Assembly (NCBI GenBank): GCA_964428055.1
Contig: CAYRWM010000013.1
Span: 1 to 46,368, forward strand
From: CAYRWM01 sp964428055
GTDB taxonomy: Bacteria; Bacillota; Clostridia; Christensenellales; Christensenellaceae
DNA length: 46,368 nt
Direction: 5' to 3'
The number at the start of each line of letters is the position of its first letter. Within the stretch, counting starts at the first letter, position 1. The notes under the pieces were generated by a model. The model ran no database searches, was not told the DNA's origin, and saw only the letters and a program-made list of their open reading frames with translations. Both the position numbers and the translations under genes were made by a program. Positions 29,001 through 36,134 of this stretch are shown here, one piece after another.

Positions 29001-29368
29001 CTATAGAATATCCGCATACTCGAAAGTATCCGCAGGTTGCAAATCCTGAACAAGTATCAGATTGGGAGAAAATCATGTATGTGGCCTTGTTTGATGCTGG
29101 TATAGAAACAATTCCACAGTATCCCGCCGATAAATATAAACTTGACTTGGCAATTGTTCTTGACGATGGGCGAAAACTTGATATTGAGATAGATGGTGAA
29201 ATGTATCATCGCAGTTGGAACGGTGAATTGTGTTATAGGGATCAAATAAGAAATCAGAGGTTATTTGAACTTGGATGGGATGTGAAGAGATTCTGGGTTT
29301 ATCAAATAAGGGATGAATTAAGGGAATGTATAAGCGCAATAAAGGATTGGGTCGAACAAAACGACTAA
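26084..29368 (+). CDS. SF1 (AAA_11/12, Upf1-like) helicase with C-terminal Vsr/DUF559-like nuclease
   Basis: A 1094-residue protein. The N terminus (about 1-60) looks like a winged helix (NKLEKDIFQIISDNPGIKG). The SF1 core has Walker A GPPGTGKS (343-350), a long helical insertion (about 420-640), motif II DEAS (688-691), GDPMQLRHI, LKDHFRSC, TVHKFQGDERDV and NVAITRARA. The last 110 residues have a PD-(D/E)xK-like pattern: YKLDLAIV (Asp1021), LDIEIDGEMYHR (Asp1033 to Glu1039) and RDQIRNQRLFELGWDVKRFW, as in DUF559/Vsr-like nucleases. So this is a motor with its own nuclease. It is the last gene of the cassette, ahead of a strong terminator. RNA rather than DNA as substrate is possible. Confidence 0.9.
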   Translation: MNKLEKDIFQIISDNPGIKGKEIAYKLDKDTKEINTVLSKSAWLKKQVAQDNSYKWSVIGISHNKVDKPKKEVDPDLSNLCNYYLECIGIESVNSVSQFLTSNYELRYAVLRSLNIDSGVDNNAISLLGRINNKRDSKACLGYPIYIYTIMSRDGRPFRKVAPIFMFPVEYDGGAINVSWDPSINPEVLKNYTDGGSDSLASELLTLETDLGLNEPDADIEVDELVLRLKEIRDWEWKETIDPYNIPTPEDISNLEDGIYNRPILIEADKTPYTEGLETELAELSKMSEDDYKDTALHDWIKLTQNEVDYSENHTLLEVLPLNLEQSTSVEKALNSNLTIITGPPGTGKSQVVTDLLINIVWKGQSALFSSKNNKAVDVVDSRVNSLSNRPVLLRIGSFQNAKRLAEIIEGLLNVQQNHSAKDDLEYYSKEYKRISEQLQKSHKEKDEYIKVRNELDELEQKYCPIREEIGARLLIVDANDIGEISSAAENYKTAFIRSVKEEQGALTKMFWSLTEKKRIEQRDDAGSKYSLYAKKYDLRDVVDINNVEDVNKTVEEAKKFDSLLPIATSYKNALNKLSSMESLEKIDEKLYHSKEQLAKIAGMLWDTWLNNQAIDFSPRDRMELANYVAAMKLSNDIDITNDRELKKKYSRVADKMTGYLKCWAVTSLSAKSRVPFSAGMFDYVIIDEASQCDIASVLPLLYRAKKAVIIGDPMQLRHISELQKNKDAMLLQKYNVEPLWSYSVTSLYDLASAKVNRGDIIQLKDHFRSCADIIEYSNRQFYDKSLRIATNYNLLKVPKDETPGIRWIDVKGETKKLNGHSAYNAKEIETVVNELARLVNSGYVGTIGVATPFRAQAERIVDTLQTKKKSLYNQLVRDHDFIADTVHKFQGDERDVMIFSSVVSSGTQRSTLGFLKTTGNIFNVAITRARAILVVVGDYSFCRKCDVEYLSGFAEYYDEILANQGEGSKEETIEYPHTRKYPQVANPEQVSDWEKIMYVALFDAGIETIPQYPADKYKLDLAIVLDDGRKLDIEIDGEMYHRSWNGELCYRDQIRNQRLFELGWDVKRFWVYQIRDELRECISAIKDWVEQND

Positions 29369-29384
29369 TGATATCATCTTCTAA

Positions 29385-29416
29385 AAGGAAGGGGATATGT
29401 ATCCCCTTCCTTCTTT
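29385..29416 (+). terminator. Terminator of the three-gene cassette
   Basis: A perfect 12-bp stem, AAGGAAGGGGAT with ATCCCCTTCCTT, around ATGT, followed by CTTTAT. It starts 17 bases after the stop of the SF1 helicase gene. Confidence 0.85.
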
Positions 29417-29427
29417 ATATCGTCTAA

Positions 29428-29526
29428 ACCTATTTTGCTCTGTCCGTACTGATAATCGTGATCGCGGGTGCTGCTATAGCGGTCAGCGCATATACCCTTA
29501 AAAAAAGAAAAAGCGGTGCTGAGTAA
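29428..29526 (+). pseudogene. C-terminal remnant of a membrane-anchored protein
   Basis: The frame reads TYFALSVLIIVIAGAAIAVS then AYTLKKRKSGAE and a TAA. It looks like a C-terminal transmembrane anchor with a basic tail, as at the end of a surface or membrane protein. An in-frame TAA lies just before it and there is no start codon, so the rest of the gene is missing. It is GC-richer than the cassette beside it and like the DNA to its right. I read it as the stump of a resident gene cut away when the cassette arrived. A chance open frame of 32 codons is possible. Confidence 0.4.
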
Positions 29527-29533
29527 ACACCGC
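29495..29533 (-). terminator. Distal terminator facing the end of the cassette
   Basis: Read on the - strand, AGCGGTG and CACCGCT pair around a 9-base loop and run into TTTTTCTTTTTTT. It would catch any ATP-synthase transcript that reads past the nearer hairpin at 29552-29635, and it sits inside the gene remnant. Confidence 0.65.
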
Positions 29534-29551
29534 TGCCATAAGTAAAAGCAT

Positions 29552-29635
29552 GAAATAAAAAAGTGCTCTTATTGTCAAACCCTCTTTCCCGAAAACCGGG
29601 GAGGAGGGTTTTTATCTTTAAGGGCACCTTCTGTT
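29552..29635 (-). terminator. Terminator of the ATP synthase operon (long nested hairpin)
   Basis: An inner 13 to 15-bp imperfect stem (AAACCCTCTTTCCCG with CGGGGAGGAGGGTTT, 29577-29611) is nested in an outer stem (GTGCTCTT with AAGGGCAC, one wobble). On the - strand the outer stem ends in CACTTTTTTATTTC, a good T-run. On the + strand the inner stem ends in TTTTTATC, so it may work both ways. Confidence 0.8.
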
Positions 29636-29656
29636 ATTATGTACAAGAAATAAGCC

Positions 29657-30070
29657 TTACATTCCCTTGTCGTGTCTTTTTACCCTGAGCCTCGACATCT
29701 CTCTTGCCATCCTTGTGCGGGCCGTATAGTACTCCTGAATGCTTTTTTTCTGTATCATGGCTTCCTGCGCTTCTTGGGCAGCTCGCTCAGCGCGCTTTTC
29801 ATCGATCTCTCCCGGGTATTCGGAAGTCTCGACCAGAACGAACACGCTGCCGTCCTCAACCTTCGCTATTCCCGAAGATACCGCGCCTATCAGTGTCTCT
29901 CCGTCGGGCTTTGTGTATCTTATCTCTCCCGGTACGACGGCGACGACCATATTGCTGTGGCCGGCCTGGATACCGTACTGTCCGTCGCTGGTCGGTATGA
30001 CGAGGGATACGCATTCTCCTTCGTAGAAAGGACTTTCAACATCAAGGATCTTAAGAGGGAATGTATTCAT
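29657..30070 (-). CDS. atpC: ATP synthase F1 epsilon subunit
   Basis: A 137-residue epsilon subunit of the F1 central stalk, which couples rotor and catalytic head and can inhibit ATP hydrolysis. The N-terminal beta-sandwich has YEGECVSLVIPTSDGQYGIQ with AGHSNMVV, and the C-terminal helical hairpin begins about residue 90 (IDEKRAERAAQEAQEA). The ATG overlaps the atpD stop by one base (TGATG), so translation is coupled. It is the last gene of the operon, before the terminators at 29495-29635. Confidence 0.95.
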   Translation of the reverse strand: MNTFPLKILDVESPFYEGECVSLVIPTSDGQYGIQAGHSNMVVAVVPGEIRYTKPDGETLIGAVSSGIAKVEDGSVFVLVETSEYPGEIDEKRAERAAQEAQEAMIQKKSIQEYYTARTRMAREMSRLRVKRHDKGM

Positions 30071-31470
30071 CAGATCTCACCCTTTTCGATCTTTTCGGCT
30101 TTGGCTATGACGTCTTCCATCGTGCCGACGTTGTAGAACGCTGCCTCGGGGTATTTATCCATCTTTCCGTCCACGATGGCGCCGAAGCCTTTGAGCGTCT
30201 CTTCAAGAGGCACATATACGCCGGGTATGCCCGTGAACTTCTCGGCAACGAACGTGGGCTGGGCGAGGAAACGCTGTATGCGTCTCGCTCTTCCGACGGT
30301 CAGCTTGTCCTCATCGCTCAGTTCCTCCATACCGAGGATGGCGATTATATCCTGCAGCTCGCTGTACTTCTGGAGTATCTCCTCAACGCGCCTCGCTATG
30401 CGGTAGTGCTCTTTGCCGACTATATTGGCTTCCAGTATCCTCGATGTGGATTCAAGAGGATCCACGGCAGGGTAGATGCCCTGCTCGGCGATCTTACGGC
30501 TTAATACCGTTGTCGCGTCGAGATGTGAGAACGTAGTCGAGGGGGCGGGGTCTGTCAGGTCGTCAGCAGGTACGTATACCGCCTGAACGGATGTGACAGA
30601 GCCGCTCTTTGTGGAGGTTATCCTCTCCTGCAGAGTGCCCATCTCTTCAGCCAGAGTCGGCTGGTATCCGACGGCTGAAGGCATACGGCCGAGAAGCGTT
30701 GAGACTTCGCTGCCAGCCTGCACGAATCTGTATATGTTGTCTATGAACAAAAGAACGTCCTTGTTCTCTTTGTCACGGAAATATTCCGCCATTGTAAGAC
30801 CTGAAAGCGCCACTCTCATACGCACGCCGGGAGCCTCGTTCATCTGTCCGAACACAAGAGCCGTCTTTTCCATGACTCCGCTCTCGTTCATCTCCGTCCA
30901 GAGGTCGTTGCCCTCTCTCGAACGTTCGCCGACACCTGCGAATATGGAGTATCCGCCGTGCTCCGTCGCAACATTGCGTATAAGCTCCTGAATGAGCACG
31001 GTCTTTCCGACGCCTGCGCCGCCGAAAAGGCCGATCTTGCCGCCCTTGGGGTAGGGCTCCAAAAGGTCTATGACCTTGATTCCCGTTTCAAGTATCTCCA
31101 CCGCGGGGTTCTGGTCTTCAAAACCGGGAGCTTTTCTGTGGATGCTCCACTTCTCGGTGCGGTCATCCAGAGGCGCTCCTCCGTCAATGGGGTCGCCGAA
31201 GACATTGAACATCCTGCCGAGCGTCGCTTCTCCGACAGGTACGCGGATGTTGTCCCCTGTAGCGGTCACTTCCATGCCGCGGTACAGGCCCTCGCTCTCG
31301 GAGAGCATTATGCAGCGGACGGTATGTCTGTCGACATGCTGTGCGACCTCCATGACTCTCTTGTCGCTGTCCGCTGATACGGTCAGGGCCTCTCTTATCT
31401 TAGGCAGGTTTCCTTCGGGGAAAGCCACATCGATAACTGAACCTGATATCTGTACGATCCTTCCGTTCAC
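30070..31470 (-). CDS. atpD: ATP synthase F1 beta subunit
   Basis: The catalytic beta subunit, 466 residues as usual. The P-loop GGAGVGKT is at 150-157, with GERSREGNDLW, LLFIDNIYRFVQAGSEVS and YVPADDLTDPAP following. The start codon is GTG at 31470, overlapping the atpG stop (GTGA) with GGAGG upstream on the - strand. All catalytic motifs are intact. Composition is GC-rich and like its neighbours. Confidence 0.98.
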   Translation of the reverse strand: MNGRIVQISGSVIDVAFPEGNLPKIREALTVSADSDKRVMEVAQHVDRHTVRCIMLSESEGLYRGMEVTATGDNIRVPVGEATLGRMFNVFGDPIDGGAPLDDRTEKWSIHRKAPGFEDQNPAVEILETGIKVIDLLEPYPKGGKIGLFGGAGVGKTVLIQELIRNVATEHGGYSIFAGVGERSREGNDLWTEMNESGVMEKTALVFGQMNEAPGVRMRVALSGLTMAEYFRDKENKDVLLFIDNIYRFVQAGSEVSTLLGRMPSAVGYQPTLAEEMGTLQERITSTKSGSVTSVQAVYVPADDLTDPAPSTTFSHLDATTVLSRKIAEQGIYPAVDPLESTSRILEANIVGKEHYRIARRVEEILQKYSELQDIIAILGMEELSDEDKLTVGRARRIQRFLAQPTFVAEKFTGIPGVYVPLEETLKGFGAIVDGKMDKYPEAAFYNVGTMEDVIAKAEKIEKGEI

Positions 31471-32393
31471 GATTTCGCTGTGCCTCCTTCTGTTTTTTTA
31501 CGTTTTGCTTTTCTTTTCATACTCTTGGCACCGGCGGCGACCTCGGTTATCTCCTGAGTGATGGCGCCCTGCCGGATATGGTTATATTTCAGATAGAGTT
31601 CTTCCAACAGGTTTTCCGCATTCATGTTCGCCGAATCCATGGCGGTCATACGCGCGTACTGTTCCGAGCAGAAGCTGTCGACGAGAGCGCTGTAGATATA
31701 GCCGGCGACATAGCTCGGGACCACGTTGTCCAGAACCTTTTCCACGGAGGGCAGATATTCGAACCTTGTCTCCGCATATTTCTCATGGTTATCAAGGCCG
31801 GAAAAGTCCGCGCGGTGGAAGGGGAGTATCGTCGACCAGCACGCTTCTGAATCCCCGGCGCCGTGCATGTCGGTATAGATAACGTATACCTTTGAGATCT
31901 CTTTCTTTAGGAACAGATCCACAAGTACACCTGCTATCTCTCTCGCCCTGCTGATCGAGGAGTTCTGCGCCGTATACTGAAAGTCCTGCTCTATCGGTAT
32001 ATTGTGATGCCTGAAATACTGGCGTCCGTATTCTCCGACCACGTAGAGCTTGGGGCTTTCATGCTCTTTCATGAGCTCCAGAGTCTTTTTAATGACGTTC
32101 TGGTTGTAGGCGCCGGCAAGTCCCTTGTCCGCCGTTATGACGAGATACCCGTATGAACCGGGAAGATCCTCGTCTCCCGAGTGCGGAAAGAGATACCTGC
32201 TCTGAATATCCTCGGAAACGCTGAACAGACGCTCTATCTCTTCCTTTAAGGCCTTGAAATACGGCCTTGTGCCGTCAAGCTCCTTTTTTGCCTTGCGCAG
32301 CTTGGTCGAAGCGATGAGGTACATGGCATTGGTGATCTTCTGAGTATCTTCCACGCTCTGTATGTGGTTTTTGATCTCCTTTATCGCCGCCAT
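31467..32393 (-). CDS. atpG: ATP synthase F1 gamma subunit
   Basis: The rotor shaft subunit, 308 residues. The N-terminal helix is typical (MAAIKEIKNHIQSVEDTQKI with TNAMYLIASTKLRKAK), the central part has ITADKGLAGAYN, and the C-terminal helix has NAENLLEELYLKYNHIRQGA with ITQEITEVAAGA. The C-terminal end is extended by a basic tail (KSMKRKAKRKKTEGG), a little longer than usual. It starts 3 bases after the atpA stop and overlaps atpD by 4 bases. Confidence 0.96.
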   Translation of the reverse strand: MAAIKEIKNHIQSVEDTQKITNAMYLIASTKLRKAKKELDGTRPYFKALKEEIERLFSVSEDIQSRYLFPHSGDEDLPGSYGYLVITADKGLAGAYNQNVIKKTLELMKEHESPKLYVVGEYGRQYFRHHNIPIEQDFQYTAQNSSISRAREIAGVLVDLFLKKEISKVYVIYTDMHGAGDSEACWSTILPFHRADFSGLDNHEKYAETRFEYLPSVEKVLDNVVPSYVAGYIYSALVDSFCSEQYARMTAMDSANMNAENLLEELYLKYNHIRQGAITQEITEVAAGAKSMKRKAKRKKTEGGTAKS

Positions 32394-32396
32394 ATA

Positions 32397-34130
32397 CTAC
32401 CGCTCCTGCAGATACTTTCTGGCTATGCTGACTATTTCCTCCCTGCACTCGTCCGAAAGCTGGCCGGTCGTTTCGATCTCTTTCGCTATCTCGTAGTGAT
32501 GCTCGCCGAAATGCACCAGGACCTCATTCATGACGTCCCTGATATCCTTAAGCGGGATATCCTGCAGCAGATGATTGAGCACTACTATGAGCGTTATGAC
32601 CTGCTCGGACTGTGTGTAGGGCTTGTACTGTTCCTGACGCAGGATCTGCATCAGTCCCTGGCCGTATATGAGCTGCTTCCTGGTCGATTCGTCCAGGTCG
32701 CTCGCAAACTGTGTGAATATCTCCATCTCTCTGTACTGGGCCAGATCCAGACGTATGGCTCCCGTGGCTTTCTTCATCGCCTTTGTCTGAGCGTCGCCGC
32801 CGACACGCGAGACCGAGAGTCCGACGTTGACGGCAGGCCGCTGACCGGCGAAGAACAGTTCGCTCTCCAGGAATATCTGTCCGTCTGTTATGGAGATTAT
32901 GTTCGTGGGTATGTATGCCGAGATGTCGCCCGCCTGCGTTTCGACAATGGGGAGGGCGGTCATGCTGCCGCCGCCTTTGGCGTCGCTTAAGTGGGCCGAG
33001 CGCTCGAGCAGTCTCGAATGAAGATAGAAGACGTCGCCCGGGTACGCTTCACGTCCGGGGGAACGCTCAAGGAGAAGACTTAAGGAGCGGTACGCTACAG
33101 CGTGCTTGGACAGGTCGTCGTATACGATGAGCACGTCCTTTCCCTGTTCCATGAAGTATTCGCCCAGCGCGCATCCTGAATAGGGGGCTATATACTGCAT
33201 CGGCGCAGAATCGCTGGCCGGTGCGTTTACGACCACGGTGTAGTCCATGGCGCCCCACAGACGGAGGTTTTCAACGATGAGCGCTACCGAGCTTGCTTTC
33301 TGCCCGATGGCGACATATATGCATACGACACCCTTGCCTTTCTGGTTGACGATGGTGTCGATGGCGATCGCCGTCTTTCCTGTCTGACGGTCGCCTATGA
33401 TGAGTTCCCTCTGGCCTCTGCCGATGGGGAACATGGAGTCTATTGCGAGTATACCGGTCTCAAGAGGCGTATCGACCGGCTGACGGTCGATTATGCCGGG
33501 AGCGGTATGTTCCACGGGACGGTATTCGTCGGATACTATATCGCCCAGGCCGTCTACTGGTACGCCCAGGGCGTCCACGACTCTGCCTATAAAGGCGTCG
33601 CCGACGGGTATGCCTGCCGTTTTGCCTGTACGGCGCACGGTGCTGCCCGCGCTGATCTCCTCTTCGCTGCCGAAAAGGATACAGCCGACTTCATCGGGCC
33701 GGAGGTCCTGAACCATTCCTCTTATGCCCGAGTCGAATAATAGTATCTCTCCGTAGGTGGCTTTGTCGAGTCCCTCGACCGTGGCGATCCCGTCGCCTAT
33801 GGCCGTAACGGTGCCCTCTTCGCGGGCGAGCGCTTTCGGGACCCAGTCGTGGATGGTCTCACGGAGCAGCGGTATGATGTTGTCGTTTTTGTTCTTGAGT
33901 TCCGAGATCGCTTCCTGGAACTGCATGAAACGACCGTTGACGCTCCAGTCGTAGACCTCGCCGCCAACCTTAAGACGGAACCCGCCTCCGGGATACTGTA
34001 CTTTTTTCCATACTAATGAGATGTCCTCTCCGTACCTTTTGGAGAGAAACTCCTTAAAGCCCGCTTCCTGCTTTTCATTCGGCGGTATATCGGAATATAT
34101 AACGGCGGTATTAACTGCGGTCTTAGTCAT
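32397..34130 (-). CDS. atpA: ATP synthase F1 alpha subunit with an N-terminal delta-like domain
   Basis: The regulatory alpha subunit, 577 residues from ATG 34130, where AGGAG lies eight bases upstream; an earlier in-frame ATG (34175) lies deep inside atpF. Walker A GDRQTGKT is at 246-253, against about 169-176 in the E. coli protein, so there is an extension of about 77 residues. Residues 15-75 (IPPNEKQEAGFKEFLSKRYG, then PGGGFRLKVGGEVYDWSVNG) match the C-terminal domain of the delta subunit: the NEKQ-type helix, GG-strand and D-SV-G strand. No separate delta gene (atpH) lies between atpF and atpA, its usual place. The start overlaps the atpF stop by eight bases. Alpha motifs are otherwise intact. 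Confidence 0.95.
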   Translation of the reverse strand: MTKTAVNTAVIYSDIPPNEKQEAGFKEFLSKRYGEDISLVWKKVQYPGGGFRLKVGGEVYDWSVNGRFMQFQEAISELKNKNDNIIPLLRETIHDWVPKALAREEGTVTAIGDGIATVEGLDKATYGEILLFDSGIRGMVQDLRPDEVGCILFGSEEEISAGSTVRRTGKTAGIPVGDAFIGRVVDALGVPVDGLGDIVSDEYRPVEHTAPGIIDRQPVDTPLETGILAIDSMFPIGRGQRELIIGDRQTGKTAIAIDTIVNQKGKGVVCIYVAIGQKASSVALIVENLRLWGAMDYTVVVNAPASDSAPMQYIAPYSGCALGEYFMEQGKDVLIVYDDLSKHAVAYRSLSLLLERSPGREAYPGDVFYLHSRLLERSAHLSDAKGGGSMTALPIVETQAGDISAYIPTNIISITDGQIFLESELFFAGQRPAVNVGLSVSRVGGDAQTKAMKKATGAIRLDLAQYREMEIFTQFASDLDESTRKQLIYGQGLMQILRQEQYKPYTQSEQVITLIVVLNHLLQDIPLKDIRDVMNEVLVHFGEHHYEIAKEIETTGQLSDECREEIVSIARKYLQER

Positions 34131-34611
34131 CGGATTCGCTCCTTTTCGCAACTTCGAGGAACTGATCGAAGGCATCCGAAGTCACCTGATCGGAAACTAT
34201 CTTCTGGGCGGCATCCGCTGCCATATCGGCGATCTCGCCCCGTGCTTCCCTCAGCATCCTTTCGCGTTCATGTTCTGCAGTTGTTCTTGCATCCGCTATG
34301 ATCTTTTCCGCCTCATCCTCAGCCTGCTTCTTACGGGCGTCCAGAGAGATATCCAGCCTTCTGTGGGCCGCCTCCCTGTTCCTCGCGATCTCCTTTTCGG
34401 CGCCGGAAAGCTTCTCGGCGTATTCCGCTTTTGCCCTTTCAGATTCGGCGAGTTTAGCATTTGCTTCCTCGTCCATCTTCTTATAGTGCTCGGCGCGCCT
34501 GCCCATGAACCTTTTTACGGGTCTGTAGAGCAGGAGATACAGTATCGCGAACAGTATGACAAAGTTTAATAGGTGCAGAAGGATTTGCTGCCAGTCTATA
34601 TTAAGCGGCAT
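34123..34611 (-). CDS. atpF: ATP synthase F0 b subunit
   Basis: The peripheral stalk subunit, 162 residues from ATG 34611; a TTG one codon earlier is possible. One N-terminal membrane helix (LLHLLNFVILFAILYLLLY, about 11-29) is followed by a long charged coiled coil with many Ala/Glu/Lys heptads. In standard enzymes the C terminus of b holds the delta subunit; here its partner should be the delta-like part of alpha. It ends inside the atpA start region. Confidence 0.94.
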   Translation of the reverse strand: MPLNIDWQQILLHLLNFVILFAILYLLLYRPVKRFMGRRAEHYKKMDEEANAKLAESERAKAEYAEKLSGAEKEIARNREAAHRRLDISLDARKKQAEDEAEKIIADARTTAEHERERMLREARGEIADMAADAAQKIVSDQVTSDAFDQFLEVAKRSESDD

Positions 34612-34630
34612 CAATTCTCACCCGCCTTTC

Positions 34631-34999
34631 TCACATTACGAAGATGATGAGTATCGCTACGATCAGCGCATAGATTATAGCTGTCTCGATGAAGACCAGT
34701 CCCAGCATGAGAGTCGTACGGATCTTGCCTTCAGCCTCGGGCTGACGGGAGATGCCTTCCGCGGACTTGGCGATAGCAAAGCCCATGCCGATAGCACCCG
34801 CAGCGGCTGCGAGTCCGACAACGATCGCTGCAGCCATGGACTTATCGCCGACCGTGTTATCCGCTGCGGCCGTGACCGTCTGAGTTGCGGCGGCAGCCGT
34901 AGTGTCAGCGCTGTCTGCCGCAAGAGCAGGTACTGCTATAGCGAGCATAGCGATGACGATGAGCAGTACTATGAAAATCCTTTTTAAGCTCTTTCTCAT
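34631..34999 (-). CDS. atpE: ATP synthase F0 c subunit with an N-terminal signal-like extension
   Basis: A 122-residue c subunit, about 45 residues longer than usual. The first 28 residues look like a signal peptide (KRIFIVLLIVIAMLAIAVPA then LAAD), and an Ala/Thr-rich linker follows. The c-ring hairpin starts near residue 54 (AAAIVVGLAAAAGAIGMG), with the loop RQPEAEG and the ion-binding glutamate in VFIETAIIYAL. The glutamine of sodium-binding rings at the first helix is replaced by methionine, so protons are the likelier ion. GGAGG precedes the ATG. Long c subunits with a cleaved leader are known in some Clostridia. Confidence 0.94.
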   Translation of the reverse strand: MRKSLKRIFIVLLIVIAMLAIAVPALAADSADTTAAAATQTVTAAADNTVGDKSMAAAIVVGLAAAAGAIGMGFAIAKSAEGISRQPEAEGKIRTTLMLGLVFIETAIIYALIVAILIIFVM

Positions 35000-35019
35000 T
35001 TTATTAAAACCTCCGTGGT

Positions 35020-35874
35020 TTATTTCTTCCTTTTGATCCTTTTGATCTTTTTATCCTTTTTTATCTTAGGCACCTTGATCACCGGCTCGGTGACCTCGCC
35101 GTAGAACAGGGATGTGAGCATTGTTAAAACGTATGTCTGTATGAGCGCGTGCAGCAGCGTGAACAGAACGCCCACCAGAACGGGGACGCCGTAGCTGAGC
35201 GACGGGAACGAATACACGAGCTCGGTAACGAGAGCGCCGCTCAGGAGAGCTCCGAAAAGTCGGAAGCTCATGGATATCGGCAGCGAGAAGTCCTTTAAGG
35301 TCTTGCCTACGCCGCGGATACCGTTCCCGGCGATGCCGCCTGACAGTATTATGCAGTATGAAAGGACGCCCAGCATGATCGCTCCGTTGATATCAGAGAG
35401 CGGTGCGGGCAGTGCGATGGAATGGCCCTGCGTCGTTACGGCCTGAATACCGAACAGCTCAAAGATCGTGCCGACGAATATATAGCAGCCGGCCGTAAAT
35501 ACGTACGCCCCCAGAAATCCGTTGCGGTGGGGGCTGCTTGTTTTTGCGAGATTGTCGAACAGACCTACTATGGTCTCAAGGAACAGCTGGAATTTGCCCG
35601 GTACCATCTTGAAGCGCGGTATCAGAAAGACCCGTACTATAACGGCGAACACAAGAAATACCCCTGTCACGGTAAACGCGGAGATGAGACCCGGGTTCAC
35701 GTCCATAAGTCCGAAGAGGCTTACTCTGTTGGTTTCGTGAAGAACGGCATCCCGCATCGATTCGCTTAGGTTTTCATGTCTGCCGGCAGAAGGTACAAGG
35801 GAGGCAGCTACAGCCAGAACGACTATTATTATGGCAATTACGATTATGAACTTTAATCTTTTCTTTTTATCCAT
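35020..35874 (-). CDS. atpB: ATP synthase F0 a subunit
   Basis: The proton channel subunit, 284 residues. Several membrane helices are visible. The essential arginine (about residue 205) is in PISMSFRLFGALLSG, and the final helices include VLVGVLFTLLHALIQTYVL. The C terminus is an unusual run of Lys/Arg/Ile (IKVPKIKKDKKIKRIKRKK). The first gene of the operon, no atpI is seen before it. A long leader precedes it on the - strand. Confidence 0.95.
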   Translation of the reverse strand: MDKKKRLKFIIVIAIIIVVLAVAASLVPSAGRHENLSESMRDAVLHETNRVSLFGLMDVNPGLISAFTVTGVFLVFAVIVRVFLIPRFKMVPGKFQLFLETIVGLFDNLAKTSSPHRNGFLGAYVFTAGCYIFVGTIFELFGIQAVTTQGHSIALPAPLSDINGAIMLGVLSYCIILSGGIAGNGIRGVGKTLKDFSLPISMSFRLFGALLSGALVTELVYSFPSLSYGVPVLVGVLFTLLHALIQTYVLTMLTSLFYGEVTEPVIKVPKIKKDKKIKRIKRKK

Positions 35875-35918
35875 ATCAGTCCCATTGCAAACACTGCAGG
35901 TACGGTCCTATGCCCATC

Positions 35919-36035
35919 AAATAAAAAAACCCGCACAAAGAGTCACCTTTAAGCCGCAGATCTGATGAGCATTAAACACTGTTTGGTGTCTGTTTTTATT
36001 CCCGGTCACTGTAAACAGGATCCGGGTTTTAATAT
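35919..36035 (-). promoter_or_regulatory. Structured leader of the ATP synthase operon, possible attenuator
   Basis: On the - strand the leader starts with AAAACCCGG (complement of 36022-36030). ACCCGG can pair with CCGGG (complement of 36001-36005) to form a local hairpin, or AAAACCCG can pair with CGGGTTTT (complement of 35926-35933), which is followed by TTTATTT. The two are mutually exclusive, and the second resembles a terminator. No known riboswitch class is recognised. Confidence 0.35.
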
Positions 36036-36044
36036 ATACATAGT

Positions 36045-36053
36045 ATTATAGCA
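36045..36053 (-). promoter_or_regulatory. Extended -10 promoter of the ATP synthase operon
   Basis: On the - strand TGCTATAAT gives an extended -10 with a perfect TATAAT (36045-36050). A -35 match at 16-18 bases is weak. Transcription would start about 165 bases before atpB. Confidence 0.5.
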
Positions 36054-36134
36054 CTATTTTAATACAATGGACTGCACAAATTACAAAAAAATGACACCTT
36101 GATACGGCAAACCGCATTTTGTGTCTCTTAAGGT

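Noticed and set aside
18126..29368. Calling the cassette Druantia type III or DISARM outright
   Set aside because: The DUF1998 helicase fits the theme, but there is no methyltransferase or PLD gene as in DISARM. The helicase is shorter than typical DruE, a third SF1 helicase-nuclease gene is present, and homology of the 1074-residue protein to DruH cannot be shown here.
34131..34175. An upstream start for atpA at 34175
   Set aside because: It lies inside atpF and lacks a ribosome binding site, whereas ATG 34130 has AGGAG eight bases upstream.
29657..35874. An N-type (sodium-pumping, atpD-first) ATPase operon
   Set aside because: The gene order is the standard a-c-b-alpha-gamma-beta-epsilon, and the c subunit lacks the glutamine of sodium-binding rings.
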